A DNA stretch of 11,060 bases. It comes from Pleurocapsa sp. MO_226.B13 (lineage in GTDB: Bacteria; Cyanobacteriota; Cyanobacteriia; Cyanobacteriales; Xenococcaceae). The position numbers and the translations under genes are program-made. Positions 1 through 6,764 of the stretch are shown here, piece after piece. The notes beneath the pieces are model-generated. The model was not told the origin of the DNA. It searched no databases and saw only the letters and a program-made list of their open reading frames with translations. The stretch spans positions 1-11,060 of the forward strand of contig JASJEI010000071.1 of NCBI GenBank assembly GCA_030064795.1, written 5' to 3'. How positions within the stretch are numbered: the stretch's first letter is position 1; every line of letters begins with the position of its first letter.

Positions 1-504
1 TAATTGTTCTCTATCTACTAAATCGGTTTTATTCAACAAAAGAATATCCCCATAGGCAATCTGCTTATACGCCACTTCGCTATTAAAATGTTCTGGGGTA
101 AAGGTTTCCGCATCAATTAAGGTGATAACCGAGTCTAAGCGCGTAAAATCGCGAAAATCCGAACCAACAAAAGTCAAAATAATCGGCAAAGGGTCAGCTA
201 CTCCCGTAGTTTCGATAATTAAACGCTCTACTTTTTCTTCCCTAGCCAAGATTCGTTTTACTGCTTCTACCAAGCCTTCATTAATGGTGCAGCAAATACA
301 ACCGTTGCTCAATTCCACCATGTCATCGTCGTAGGAAACTAAAAGTTGAGCATCGATATTAATATCGCCAAACTCGTTAACTAATACTGCCACTTTCTGG
401 TTGTAGTCATTTTGCAGGATTTGATTGAGTAAGGTGGTTTTCCCGCTACCGAGAAAGCCTGTAATTATCGTGACTGGTAATCCTTGCTGGTTAATCTCTG
501 ACAT
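1..504 (-). CDS. CobW/COG0523 family G3E GTPase, zinc-chaperone type (partial: C-terminus beyond the window)
   Basis: Translating the minus strand from the ATG at 504 gives 168 uninterrupted residues reaching the window edge, the N-terminal half of a G3E P-loop GTPase. Visible motifs are Walker A GFLGSGKTT (about residues 16-24), VNEFGD, the metal motif NGCICC with C69, C71 and C72, ETTGVADP (about 99-106), and the guanine-specificity motif NKTD (158-161). COG0523 proteins with this CxCC motif bind metal and are thought to deliver it to client enzymes using GTP. It is a close paralogue of the GTPase at 6897, sharing most of the sequence around Walker A and CxCC. A Zur/Fur-like box lies about 40 bases upstream of the start, so zinc-starvation induction is likely (inference). 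Whether it carries a His-rich loop cannot be seen, because that part lies outside the window. The family call is secure; the client protein is unknown. Confidence 0.93.
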   Translation of the reverse strand, partial: MSEINQQGLPVTIITGFLGSGKTTLLNQILQNDYNQKVAVLVNEFGDINIDAQLLVSYDDDMVELSNGCICCTINEGLVEAVKRILAREEKVERLIIETTGVADPLPIILTFVGSDFRDFTRLDSVITLIDAETFTPEHFNSEVAYKQIAYGDILLLNKTDLVDREQL

Positions 505-544
505 GGTGAAGAGAAGCAATTTGGTTTACAAATATTTATTATAA

Positions 545-559
545 CGATAATCGTTCTCA
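545..559. promoter_or_regulatory. Zur/Fur-type box upstream of the left CobW GTPase (degenerate)
   Basis: CGATAATCGTTCTCA matches the 7-1-7 consensus TGATAATNATTATCA at 11 of 14 defined positions. Its left half also forms part of the perfect palindrome AACGATAATCGTT (543-555). It lies about 40 bases upstream of the GTPase ATG at 504, where a repressor would block transcription. Binding by Zur rather than Fur is inferred from the zinc-related gene and the stronger boxes at 6765 and 6851. Confidence 0.6.
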
Positions 560-627
560 AAACTCAAAAAAGATTTTTTGGAGTTTGAAATATTTTTGCC
601 AGTTTTACAGCTTAGAAAGCAGAGCGC

Positions 628-663
628 AAGAATTGACAAAATATTCGTAAGAACTGACAAGAT
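628..663. repeat. Imperfect 15-bp direct repeat with 21-bp period, possible regulator site
   Basis: AAGAATTGACAAAAT (628-642) and AAGAACTGACAAGAT (649-663) agree at 13 of 15 positions and are offset by 21 bp, two turns of the helix, so both would face the same side of the DNA. This is the arrangement many AraC-family proteins bind. It lies about 170-205 bases upstream of the dehydrogenase, whose neighbour is an AraC-type regulator. The functional reading is inference. Confidence 0.4.
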
Positions 664-750
664 TTCTCTCGTATAAGAACTATAGAATGCCTGAAATACA
701 GGAAATCCATGAAGCAAAGAACTGTTGAGATGAAGTTGGCAAGGGATGAC

Positions 751-786
751 ATTTTAGCTGAATAAAAAATTTTAGCTGAATAAAAA
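751..786. repeat. Perfect 18-bp tandem duplication
   Basis: ATTTTAGCTGAATAAAAA occurs twice, head to tail, at 751-768 and 769-786, ending 47 bases before the dehydrogenase ATG. It adds length to the leader region. The perfect identity suggests a recent slippage event. No function is evident. Confidence 0.85.
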
Positions 787-833
787 GATTTGCGATCTTC
801 TCAAAAAGCACAAACAATAAGAGAGATAAAACA

Positions 834-1550
834 ATGAATTTTGAAGGAAAAGTAGCACTAATTACAGGTGCTAGTAGCGGAATTGGTAAGGCGATCGCTT
901 TGGAACTAGATAATGCGGGAATGAAGTTGATTTTAACGGCGCGCTCAGAGGATAAATTGAAAGATTTAGCTGACAAGTGCAGTAATGCCAAAGTATATGC
1001 AGCCAGTATTACAGATCCAGAAGTACCGCAGAAGCTATTAGATTTTGCTTTAGATACCCACGGACAGTTAGACGTTCTAATTAACAACGCAGGTATGATG
1101 AGCGTCGGCGGAATTGATGAAATTGACATCGAGAAAATCTGTTTGATGGTCAAACTTAACGTTGAATCGGTTTATCGTATGGCTTACACGGTGCTAAGAC
1201 ATTTTAAAAAAACTGGCAGTGGTTTTTTAATTAATATTTCTAGCGTAGCAGGATTAAAAACCGCCCCCAAATATGGTGCATATAGCGGTACGAAACACGC
1301 GGTAGAAGCTTTTACCGACTCTTTGCGGCTGGAACTTGCGGGAACTGGGGTCAAAGTAGCAGCGATCGCCCCTGGAACGGTAGATACGGGACTATACGAC
1401 GATTGGGATCAAGATAGCGAATCTTATGTTAAGGCTGGAGGCGTTTTGCAACCAGAAGATATTGCTCGCTGCACTCGTTTTATACTAGAACAGCCAGAAG
1501 GTGTATTAATCCCCCGACTGTTTGTTGCTCCCAGAGATCAACCAGTGTAA
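834..1550 (+). CDS. Short-chain dehydrogenase/reductase (SDR), classical type
   Basis: This 238-residue protein has the length and all hallmarks of a classical NAD(P)H-dependent SDR: glycine-rich cofactor loop TGASSGIG (11-18), NNAG (84-87), structural Asn in KLN (109), catalytic Ser137 in ISS, and catalytic Tyr150 and Lys154 in YSGTK, followed by the PG after strand six (180-181). Arg37 after the second strand (TARSEDKL) suggests NADPH preference. It is soluble, with no signal peptide. The substrate cannot be read from the sequence; the closest general class is the broad YdfG-like group of 3-hydroxy acid or carbonyl reductases. The start is supported by GAGAG about 8 bases upstream. It is transcribed alone towards a convergent AraC regulator, with a hairpin terminator after the stop. 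A regulatory link with that regulator is plausible but unproven. Confidence 0.95.
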   Translation: MNFEGKVALITGASSGIGKAIALELDNAGMKLILTARSEDKLKDLADKCSNAKVYAASITDPEVPQKLLDFALDTHGQLDVLINNAGMMSVGGIDEIDIEKICLMVKLNVESVYRMAYTVLRHFKKTGSGFLINISSVAGLKTAPKYGAYSGTKHAVEAFTDSLRLELAGTGVKVAAIAPGTVDTGLYDDWDQDSESYVKAGGVLQPEDIARCTRFILEQPEGVLIPRLFVAPRDQPV

Positions 1551-1606
1551 ATATTATTTAATATCTGGGAAACGAAAGTCTGAATTGCATCGTATAGGAT
1601 TGTTTG

Positions 1607-1634
1607 TAGTGTTCGATTCACCGAACACTATTTT
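1607..1634 (+). terminator. Rho-independent-like terminator after the SDR gene
   Basis: A perfect 9-bp stem, TAGTGTTCG (1607-1615) with CGAACACTA (1622-1630), encloses a 6-base loop and is followed by TTTT then GTGTG. It sits 57 bases after the dehydrogenase stop. The T tract is short, so efficiency is uncertain. On the minus strand the following bases are not T-rich, so it serves the plus strand. Confidence 0.65.
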
Positions 1635-1739
1635 GTGTGAGTTATTTGCAACTCTTCGCACGACAAGTAAAACATTGTTTTTTTATGGGATTGTCTCAGC
1701 AAATCGGCAACGTTATCAAGGCGATCGCATTTTTCCAAC

Positions 1740-2633
1740 TTAAATTTTCAGCCGATACTGCCTAGGCGTTATGCCCATACATTTGTGAAAAGTTTTATTA
1801 AAAGCACTTTGGTTGGCAAAACCACAGCTTAAGGCAATTTCTACCAATGGTATATCTTGTTTGAGTAACTGTCTGGCTTTTTTTACTCTTTGCTCTATGA
1901 TGTATTGATATGGACTAATCCCCGTAGACTGTTTGAACAACTGAGCAAAATAACATTTACTCAATCCGACTTGGCAAGAAACATCTTGCAAAGAAATGTT
2001 TTCAGATAGGCGATCGCGTATATAGTTTTTCACTCGCTGTAACTTACTTTGAGATAGCCCTGCGGTATTATTTCTAATTAAAGGTTTTTTCACCGAATAA
2101 TGTTGAATTAAATGAGCGGATAATGCGATTGCCATTGATTCGGCATAGAAACAACTTTCCCTTGTCGCCAGAGAATTTTTCAACAACAGGGCGACTCTTT
2201 CAATAAACGTATCGCGCTGAGTAAAAAGAGGTAGCAATTCAATGTCATCTGGATCGATCCATTCGTAAGCAACCTGAGACATAAAATCTGGCTCAATAAT
2301 CAAAACTGTCAATTCTAACTCATTTTGCCAAGCTGCACCATGAGAGTGTCGAGCGGGAATCAAGGCAATATCTTTATTTCCAACAATCAAATTCTGTTTT
2401 TTGCCGTTTATTTGGCGTTCCACATTAGTTAAATGTTGCTGTTGATGGACAATTATTAAATGCTGCTGGGGATGATATTCACTAAATTCATAGGGTGGCA
2501 AGCGATCAAAGTAGCGCAAAATAACCCCATGCCAACCTGCCTTTTGACTGCTAAGACTAGGCTGACTGGGTAAAATCTTTGAAGAAGATTTAGAATTGCT
2601 CAAATCCAGATAGATATGTTGGTTCTTTGACAT
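1740..2633 (-). CDS. AraC-family transcriptional regulator
   Basis: This 297-residue protein has the usual AraC/XylS layout. An N-terminal cupin-like sensing domain covers roughly residues 35-150; a segment around 85-100 (GNKDIALIPARHSHGA) is typical of the AraC ligand-binding fold. The C-terminal DNA-binding domain covers about 197-297 and has two helix-turn-helix units: ISLQDVSCQVGLSKCYFAQLF (about 213-233) and IPLVEIALSCGFANQSAFNK (about 261-280), ending in the hallmark GITPRQYR. It should act as a ligand-responsive activator or repressor in the cytoplasm; the ligand is unknown. No clear Shine-Dalgarno sequence precedes the ATG at 2633. The gene converges on the SDR gene, a possible but unproven target. 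The family assignment is secure. Confidence 0.95.
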   Translation of the reverse strand: MSKNQHIYLDLSNSKSSSKILPSQPSLSSQKAGWHGVILRYFDRLPPYEFSEYHPQQHLIIVHQQQHLTNVERQINGKKQNLIVGNKDIALIPARHSHGAAWQNELELTVLIIEPDFMSQVAYEWIDPDDIELLPLFTQRDTFIERVALLLKNSLATRESCFYAESMAIALSAHLIQHYSVKKPLIRNNTAGLSQSKLQRVKNYIRDRLSENISLQDVSCQVGLSKCYFAQLFKQSTGISPYQYIIEQRVKKARQLLKQDIPLVEIALSCGFANQSAFNKTFHKCMGITPRQYRLKI

Positions 2634-3042
2634 AGAGAGCGTGTTTCTTTTTTGTATGTATACTTTATCTGTAATAGATTAGTTTTAAGAAAAAGTAGTA
2701 AATAGTTATTAATACAAGGAAATTATTCGCAATGCTGAAAAAGCTTACGGTAAATCTCTGTACAGGACAAAACTTACGAAAGTCTTGCTAGATAAGTATT
2801 GCAGTCAAATCCTTGAATCTACTGCTATCAAAAGCTTTGAACAATTCTAATAGATTTTTTGTCCCGTACTTAGACGGGAAATATCCATTTATGTAGTGTA
2901 TGGACTACTAAAAAATAAATAATAGTTTTTAATGCGATCTCGTAAGGAAATAAATAATGTCAGAAGAGCGATCGCTCTTTGCTTGGATCAGCATTAATTA
3001 CAATACAGATAAAAAAGGTTTTTAAAGATACTGCAAGTTAAT
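2634..3042. other. 409-bp gene-poor region between the AraC regulator and the antitoxin
   Basis: No convincing gene was found. Three things can be seen. A 45-codon stretch without a start codon (2716-2850, plus), ending in TAA, reads like protein but matches nothing I recognise and may be a remnant. A 22-codon frame, ATG at 2957 to TAA at 3025, is preceded by AAGGA with 8-base spacing and overlaps a HIP1-centred palindrome AGAGCGATCGCTCT. A 6-bp stem, TCCCGT/ACGGGA (2862-2879), has no T tract on either strand's downstream side. The promoters of the AraC gene (minus) and the toxin-antitoxin pair (plus) must lie here, but I could not assign -10 and -35 boxes with confidence. Confidence 0.5.
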
Positions 3043-3297
3043 ATGTCACACCAAGAAATTAACATTTCAGCCCATACAAACGAAGAAGGAATCGTTAGTC
3101 TTAATATTCCTACGGGTATCATAGATCGAGATGTTCGACTGAAAGTTTCTTTTGAAGTTGTAGAACAGGTGACACTCCCAACGCAAACTTCCAAAATGCG
3201 AGTTCCTGGCATAGATGAAGGACGCTTTGTTGTTCCTGATGATTTTGACGATCCTCTTCCTCCCGATCTACTTGAAGCTTTTGAGGGAAGAGATTAA
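3043..3297 (+). CDS. VapB-like antitoxin (DUF2281-like C-terminal motif) of a type II toxin-antitoxin pair
   Basis: An 84-residue protein directly upstream of a PIN-domain toxin gene, with a 7-base gap between its stop and the toxin ATG. The C-terminal part (residues 52-84) has the pattern MRVPGIDEGRFVVPDDFDDP followed by LPPDLLEAFEG. I recognise this from small antitoxins paired with PIN toxins in cyanobacteria (DUF2281-like: a basic-to-acidic tail ending in DDFDxPLxxD). That tail would wrap the toxin and block its active site. The N-terminal half is beta-rich and would hold dimerisation or DNA-binding functions, but no clear AbrB or RHH motif is visible. The gene looks intact although the toxin is disrupted. 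Typically such pairs repress their own promoter. The call rests on gene context plus the tail motif. Confidence 0.8.
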   Translation: MSHQEINISAHTNEEGIVSLNIPTGIIDRDVRLKVSFEVVEQVTLPTQTSKMRVPGIDEGRFVVPDDFDDPLPPDLLEAFEGRD

Positions 3298-3304
3298 CCA
3301 AGTA

Positions 3305-3747
3305 ATGCAAGTACTTTTAGATACAAATGCTTTTTTGTGGTGGGTAACAAACGATCCTAAACTTTCTGCCGAAGCAAAAACTATTATTAGCAATCCTCAA
3401 AATGATATCTTCTTCAGTATTGTTAGTGCTTGGGAAATTGTTATCAAAGCTGCAACACGCAGCCGCACAGCACAAAATCGGAGGTTGCCTCCGATTTGTG
3501 TGCGGCTCAAATTGGCAAGCTTCCTCTGCCTGAAACTCCCGATATTTATATTCCCAGTCGTATTGCTCACTATGGCTTTCAAACACTTTCTATTGACATG
3601 GTAGATGTATTGCAAATTTGGCAATTAGAAACTCACCATAAAGATCCTTTCGATCGCCTGTTAATTGCACAAAGTCAGACGCACAACTTACCTGTATTAA
3701 CGGCAGATAGCAAATTTTCTTTGTATGATGTCACTGTTATTTGGTAG
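3305..3747 (+). pseudogene. VapC-like PIN-domain toxin, interrupted by a 56-bp hairpin insertion
   Basis: The frame starts as MQVLLDTNAFLWW and continues to SAWEIVIKA (residues 1-49, 3305-3451). After position 3507 a different frame continues with QIGKLPLPETPDIYIPSRIA and runs to the TAG at 3745. Removing 3452-3507 exactly joins the two into a 128-residue PIN protein, the usual length of this family. All expected acidic residues are then present: D6, E44, D95, D98 and D116 (LTAD). PIN toxins are Mg-dependent ribonucleases. As it stands, translation would run through the hairpin out of frame and stop at 3604, giving about 99 residues without the C-terminal acidic residues, so the toxin is most likely inactive. 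The antitoxin immediately upstream is intact. Confidence 0.9.
3452..3507. repeat. 56-bp insertion consisting mainly of a long hairpin, in the vapC-like gene
   Basis: Bases 3461-3507 form an imperfect palindrome. The outer stem AGCCGCA (3461-3467) pairs with TGCGGCT (3501-3507), and the inner stem AAATCGGAGG (3475-3484) pairs with CCTCCGATTT (3488-3497) around a 3-base loop. Three further pairs lie between two small bulges, about 20 pairs in all. The flanking GCT appears on both sides (3449-3451 and 3505-3507), a possible 3-bp duplication. The element is GC-richer than its surroundings. It resembles the small dispersed palindromic repeats known in many bacteria, including cyanobacteria. I saw no second copy in this window. 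Confidence 0.85.
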
Positions 3748-3795
3748 CGATCGCTCTGGTTAATGCCATAGAATTTCTTATACTTGACATAATTC

Positions 3796-4070
3796 ATAAA
3801 TCAAATTCTCAATCGTTTACCAGATAAATACGGTCTGAATATTCTCTGTAGCTATAAGAATAAAACCCCAACCGCGAAATTCTTCGGATTACAAATATCT
3901 CTCATTGGTATTTTGAACGAGTAGTCTTTCCTGGAGAATTGCTTTTATTTGAAGCATTTCCTGAAGCTGTTTTGGAAATTTATAGCAGAGATCAAATCAC
4001 AAAAACCATAAGCGACCGCTTTCTCTGCGAGCGGCTAAAAGTAGAGCATACTGATTGTGAAAGAAAATAA
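3796..4070 (+). pseudogene. Decayed DUF1830-like small cyanobacterial protein (lost start codon, one-base deletion)
   Basis: One frame reads INQILNRLPDKYGLNILCSY then KNKTPTAK up to about 3885. The next frame reads LRITNISHWYFERVVFPGE, continues with an LLLFEAFPEAVLEI-type segment and SDRFLCERLKV, and ends at the TAA at 4068. Adding one A to the run in GCGAAATTC (to give AAA ATT CTT) joins the two into a protein of about 91 residues. The pattern C.Y.N.T..........RITNI..WYFERVVFPG..L.FEA.PEA.LEI matches what I recall of the cyanobacterial DUF1830 family; this assignment is from memory. The natural start appears to be the ATA at 3796, in the place of ATG in MNQIL. With both the start and the frame lost, this is a pseudogene. 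Its function is unknown in any case. Confidence 0.75.
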
Positions 4071-4082
4071 TGTAAGCATCGT

Positions 4083-4922
4083 CTAAGCTTCTTCAAAAGT
4101 GCGATCGCGCTTCTGACGGGATTGTCGCCAAGCATCGATTCCCAGACTGATCAGATAAGTAACGGCAGCACAGAGTACGATGGTCGCTCCAGAAGTAAAG
4201 TTAAGAAAAAAAGAAAGTGCTAAACCTACGGTAGTAAAGACCATGCACAGACCAATAGCTAGCAAGATCGTTTTCTTCATGTCTTTGACGTAGAGATTGG
4301 CAATCGCCGCAGGCATAGACAGCAAGGCAATCAGTAGAATTACTCCCGCGACTCGCATTAGCATCGCCGTGGTTAAGGCGATAATTACCATCAACATTAA
4401 ATATAGAGTATCCACTGGCACATTACGAACTGTGGCAAAAGTATCGTCAAAGGAAATAGCTAATAGCTCTTTGTAGAATGCCACCACCAACAAAACGATC
4501 GCTGTATCCAGAAATAACATAATCCACAAATCTTGCCGAGGAACAGCCAGAATGCTCCCAAAAAGATAGCTGGTTAAATCTGCCGTGTATCCTTCGGTCA
4601 GATCGATAAAAATCACCCCAACAGCCATGCCGATCGACCACAACATACCAATAACGGTATCTTCTCGCAGTCGAGTTTTACGCTGCACCCAACCCATACC
4701 CATTGCTGCTGCCACACTAAAAGCGATCGCTCCTAATACTGGATTAAAGCGAAAGAAAAAACCCAGCCCAACTCCTCCATAGGCTGCATGGGCTATTCCC
4801 CCTGCAATAAACACGATGCGATTGACGACAACAAAGGTGCCAATAATCCCACTGGCAATACTTACTAGCAGTCCTGCTAGCAGGGCATTTTGCATAAATT
4901 CTTGCTGTAGGGCTTCTAACAT
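4083..4922 (-). CDS. znuB: Zinc ABC transporter permease ZnuB
   Basis: A 279-residue, very hydrophobic protein of the ABC-3 permease family with about eight to nine membrane segments, the first at roughly 13-35. The conserved N-terminal region SIASGIIGTFVVVNRIVFIA, followed by GGIAHAAYGGVGLG (to about 54), is typical of ZnuB/MntB permeases, as is the segment RVAGVILLIALLSMPAAIAN (190-209), which includes the loop that contacts the ATPase. It would form the dimeric inner-membrane channel for Zn2+, powered by ZnuC and fed by ZnuA. It is last in the znuA-znuC-znuB operon; its ATG follows the znuC stop by only 3 bases, suggesting translational coupling. Sequence alone does not exclude Mn2+, but the His-rich binding protein and the Zur-like box favour zinc. 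No terminator hairpin was found after it. Confidence 0.95.
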   Translation of the reverse strand: MLEALQQEFMQNALLAGLLVSIASGIIGTFVVVNRIVFIAGGIAHAAYGGVGLGFFFRFNPVLGAIAFSVAAAMGMGWVQRKTRLREDTVIGMLWSIGMAVGVIFIDLTEGYTADLTSYLFGSILAVPRQDLWIMLFLDTAIVLLVVAFYKELLAISFDDTFATVRNVPVDTLYLMLMVIIALTTAMLMRVAGVILLIALLSMPAAIANLYVKDMKKTILLAIGLCMVFTTVGLALSFFLNFTSGATIVLCAAVTYLISLGIDAWRQSRQKRDRTFEEA

Positions 4923-4925
4923 TTT

Positions 4926-5708
4926 CTATTCTTCTGGATCGTGTCGGTCCAAAACGCGCTGAGGAATACTACTATGAACTATTTGTTCCATCGTACTGCC
5001 ATAAGCTTGCTCTAGCATTTGATTAGTTATTTGGCGATCGCCGTGATAATAAAGTTTTTGATTCAAACAGCCTACAGTTTTAACCTGAGACGAAATAGCT
5101 CCAATATCGTGGGAGATGGTTAAAATTGTGACATAGCTATTAATCTCCTCCAGCAGCTCGTAAATTGCTGTCGATGCTCGACTATCTAAGCTAGCAGTCG
5201 GTTCGTCCAGCAGTAAGATACGTGGTTCTGTGGCTAAGGCTCTAGCAACATATACTCGTTGTAGTTGTCCTCCAGAAAGTTCGCTTACGGAACGGTTGCG
5301 AAGATCGAGTAGGTCTACCTGTCGTAGTGCCTGTTCCACCTTTTCATCATCTTGCCGATTGAAACGACTCAGAAGACGACGTTTCCCCAAGCATCCCATT
5401 CGTACCACATCCCAAACATCGATGGGAAAACTGCGATCGAAGGTAATTATTTGTGGAACATAGCCAATGTATCGACGACCTAGCTTGGCTTCAAGACCTA
5501 AAATTCTGACCTGTCCTTGTTGAGGTGCTAGGAGTCCCAGCAACACCTTAAATAGGGTTGTTTTACCTCCGCCATTAGGACCAATAATGCCAATGTAGTC
5601 TAGTTCTTTAACGAAAAAATCGATCGCCCGTAACACATCATTCTGCTCGTAGCCTGCCCAAAGATTCTTAACTTCGATTACTAGATCGGATGAATTTGAT
5701 GGTTTCAT
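4926..5708 (-). CDS. znuC: Zinc ABC transporter ATP-binding protein ZnuC
   Basis: A 260-residue ABC ATPase with all motifs in order: Walker A GPNGGGKTT (43-51), Q-loop Q86, signature LSGGQ (144-148), Walker B ILLLDEP (164-170), D-loop SLD (173-175) and H-loop H200 in TISHD. It hydrolyses ATP at the inner face of the plasma membrane to drive zinc import through ZnuB. It starts at an ATG 18 bases downstream of the znuA stop and ends 3 bases before znuB, so the three genes form an operon. The family also contains manganese transporters (MntA type), but context assigns it to zinc. Length and motifs are complete. Confidence 0.95.
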   Translation of the reverse strand: MKPSNSSDLVIEVKNLWAGYEQNDVLRAIDFFVKELDYIGIIGPNGGGKTTLFKVLLGLLAPQQGQVRILGLEAKLGRRYIGYVPQIITFDRSFPIDVWDVVRMGCLGKRRLLSRFNRQDDEKVEQALRQVDLLDLRNRSVSELSGGQLQRVYVARALATEPRILLLDEPTASLDSRASTAIYELLEEINSYVTILTISHDIGAISSQVKTVGCLNQKLYYHGDRQITNQMLEQAYGSTMEQIVHSSIPQRVLDRHDPEE

Positions 5709-5726
5709 TATTGTTAGTCCGACTCA

Positions 5727-6737
5727 TCAACTGAGAACTTGCTTAAAAGTATCGGCAACCTTACCCATATTGCTCAACCAGTCTTCTGCCAGGGGGTCAA
5801 TTAAAATTACTTCGCCACCAATTTCATTAGCAATGGTTTTAGCAGATCTAGTGCTAAATTGAGGCTGGGCAAAAATTACCTCAATATTTTCTGCTTCAGC
5901 TTCTTTAATCAGTTGAGACATTTCCGCAGCACTCGGCTCGTTTCCGCCAACTTCAATGGGAATCATTTCTAAGTTATAAGCATCCGCAAAGTATCCCCAA
6001 GCAGGATGAAAGACCATAAAGGTTCGGTCTTCAACATTAGCGAGGGTGCCTTCTATGTCTCGATCGAGCTGTTCGATCTCGGCAATAAATGCTGTCAAAT
6101 TCTCTTGATACCTTGGCTGGTTTTGCGGATCTAGCTCTACTAAGGCGTTGTAAATTGTCTGGGCTTGTTCTTTAACTAGGGGAGGAGATAGCCAAATATG
6201 AGGATCGGGATTAGTACCAGTCTCAGCTTCTGCTTCATCATGTCCGTGTGCTTCATCATGCCCGTGTTCGTCTTCTTCCCCGTGGTGATGGTCGAAAGTC
6301 ATCGGCATTCGGTCGATATCTTTGGTTAAATCTATTACCTGTAAATCGGAATTAGCGGAACTAATGCGCTCCCACCAGGCGTTCTCGAAGGGTACGTGGA
6401 TGCGGACATAGGCATCGGCATTGCTTAAACTCTGAAGTTGCTGGGGCTTGGGTTCGTAGGTAGCAGGACTCGCTCCTGGCGGTAAGAGAATACTAACATT
6501 GACGCGATCGCCACCAATTCGCTCCACAAAGTATTTTTGCGGGGGAATACTCACCATTACCTCTAATTGGTCTTCTGTAGCTTCAAGATCTGAGGCTTGA
6601 GAGACTTCAGGCGCAGTTGATTCGGTTGGAGTTTCACTCACCTCGGAAGGGTTACACCCGACTAAAGGTGTAATCCCCAATGCTAGAACGATGACAAATA
6701 GGAAACGATAATTGGGCATAAGTTGTAAAGGCTGCAT
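5727..6737 (-). CDS. znuA: Zinc ABC transporter substrate-binding lipoprotein ZnuA
   Basis: Of three candidate starts I chose the ATG at 6737 (336 residues); an in-frame TTG precedes it at 6740, and the ATG at 6719 (MPNYRFLF) gives a neater signal peptide. A hydrophobic segment ends in the lipobox LVGC, so the mature protein is probably lipid-anchored on the periplasmic face. Family features include SIPPQKYFVERIGGDRVNV, GASPATYEPKPQQ, DPHIWLSPPLVK, FHPAWGYFA and LIDPLAEDW. In residue numbers counted from 6740, probable zinc ligands are H181, H245 and D315. A His/Asp/Glu-rich loop (about 150-172) precedes DPHIW, as in other cyanobacterial ZnuA proteins. Unusually, the first canonical ligand His of the GxxPHTYEP motif is Ala93 here. 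The gene leads the znuA-znuC-znuB operon, and a perfect Zur-type box lies 27 bases upstream of the ATG. Confidence 0.93.
   Translation of the reverse strand: MQPLQLMPNYRFLFVIVLALGITPLVGCNPSEVSETPTESTAPEVSQASDLEATEDQLEVMVSIPPQKYFVERIGGDRVNVSILLPPGASPATYEPKPQQLQSLSNADAYVRIHVPFENAWWERISSANSDLQVIDLTKDIDRMPMTFDHHHGEEDEHGHDEAHGHDEAEAETGTNPDPHIWLSPPLVKEQAQTIYNALVELDPQNQPRYQENLTAFIAEIEQLDRDIEGTLANVEDRTFMVFHPAWGYFADAYNLEMIPIEVGGNEPSAAEMSQLIKEAEAENIEVIFAQPQFSTRSAKTIANEIGGEVILIDPLAEDWLSNMGKVADTFKQVLS
6231..6266. repeat. 18-bp tandem repeat inside the znuA His-rich loop
   Basis: TGCTTCATCATGTCCGTG (6231-6248) and TGCTTCATCATGCCCGTG (6249-6266) differ by one base. On the minus strand they encode two copies of a six-residue unit of the HGHDEA type, so the metal-gathering loop has lengthened in frame by six residues through duplication. 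Confidence 0.8.
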
Positions 6738-6764
6738 CAAAAAAGCATCAATGAATAAAAGTAA

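Noticed and set aside
122..334. Short plus-strand open frame within the left GTPase gene
   Set aside because: It is antisense to the clear G3E GTPase coding sequence and has no features of its own.
680..1153. A 157-codon minus-strand open frame
   Set aside because: It lies antisense across the SDR Rossmann fold and its composition is that of a mirror frame; the plus-strand gene explains the region.
1522..1743. A 73-codon plus-strand open frame overlapping the end of the SDR gene
   Set aside because: It overlaps the SDR C-terminus in another frame, runs through the terminator hairpin, and its product has no recognisable domain.
2862..2879. 6-bp stem TCCCGT/ACGGGA as a terminator
   Set aside because: A T run is on the upstream side on the plus strand, and no T tract follows it on either strand.
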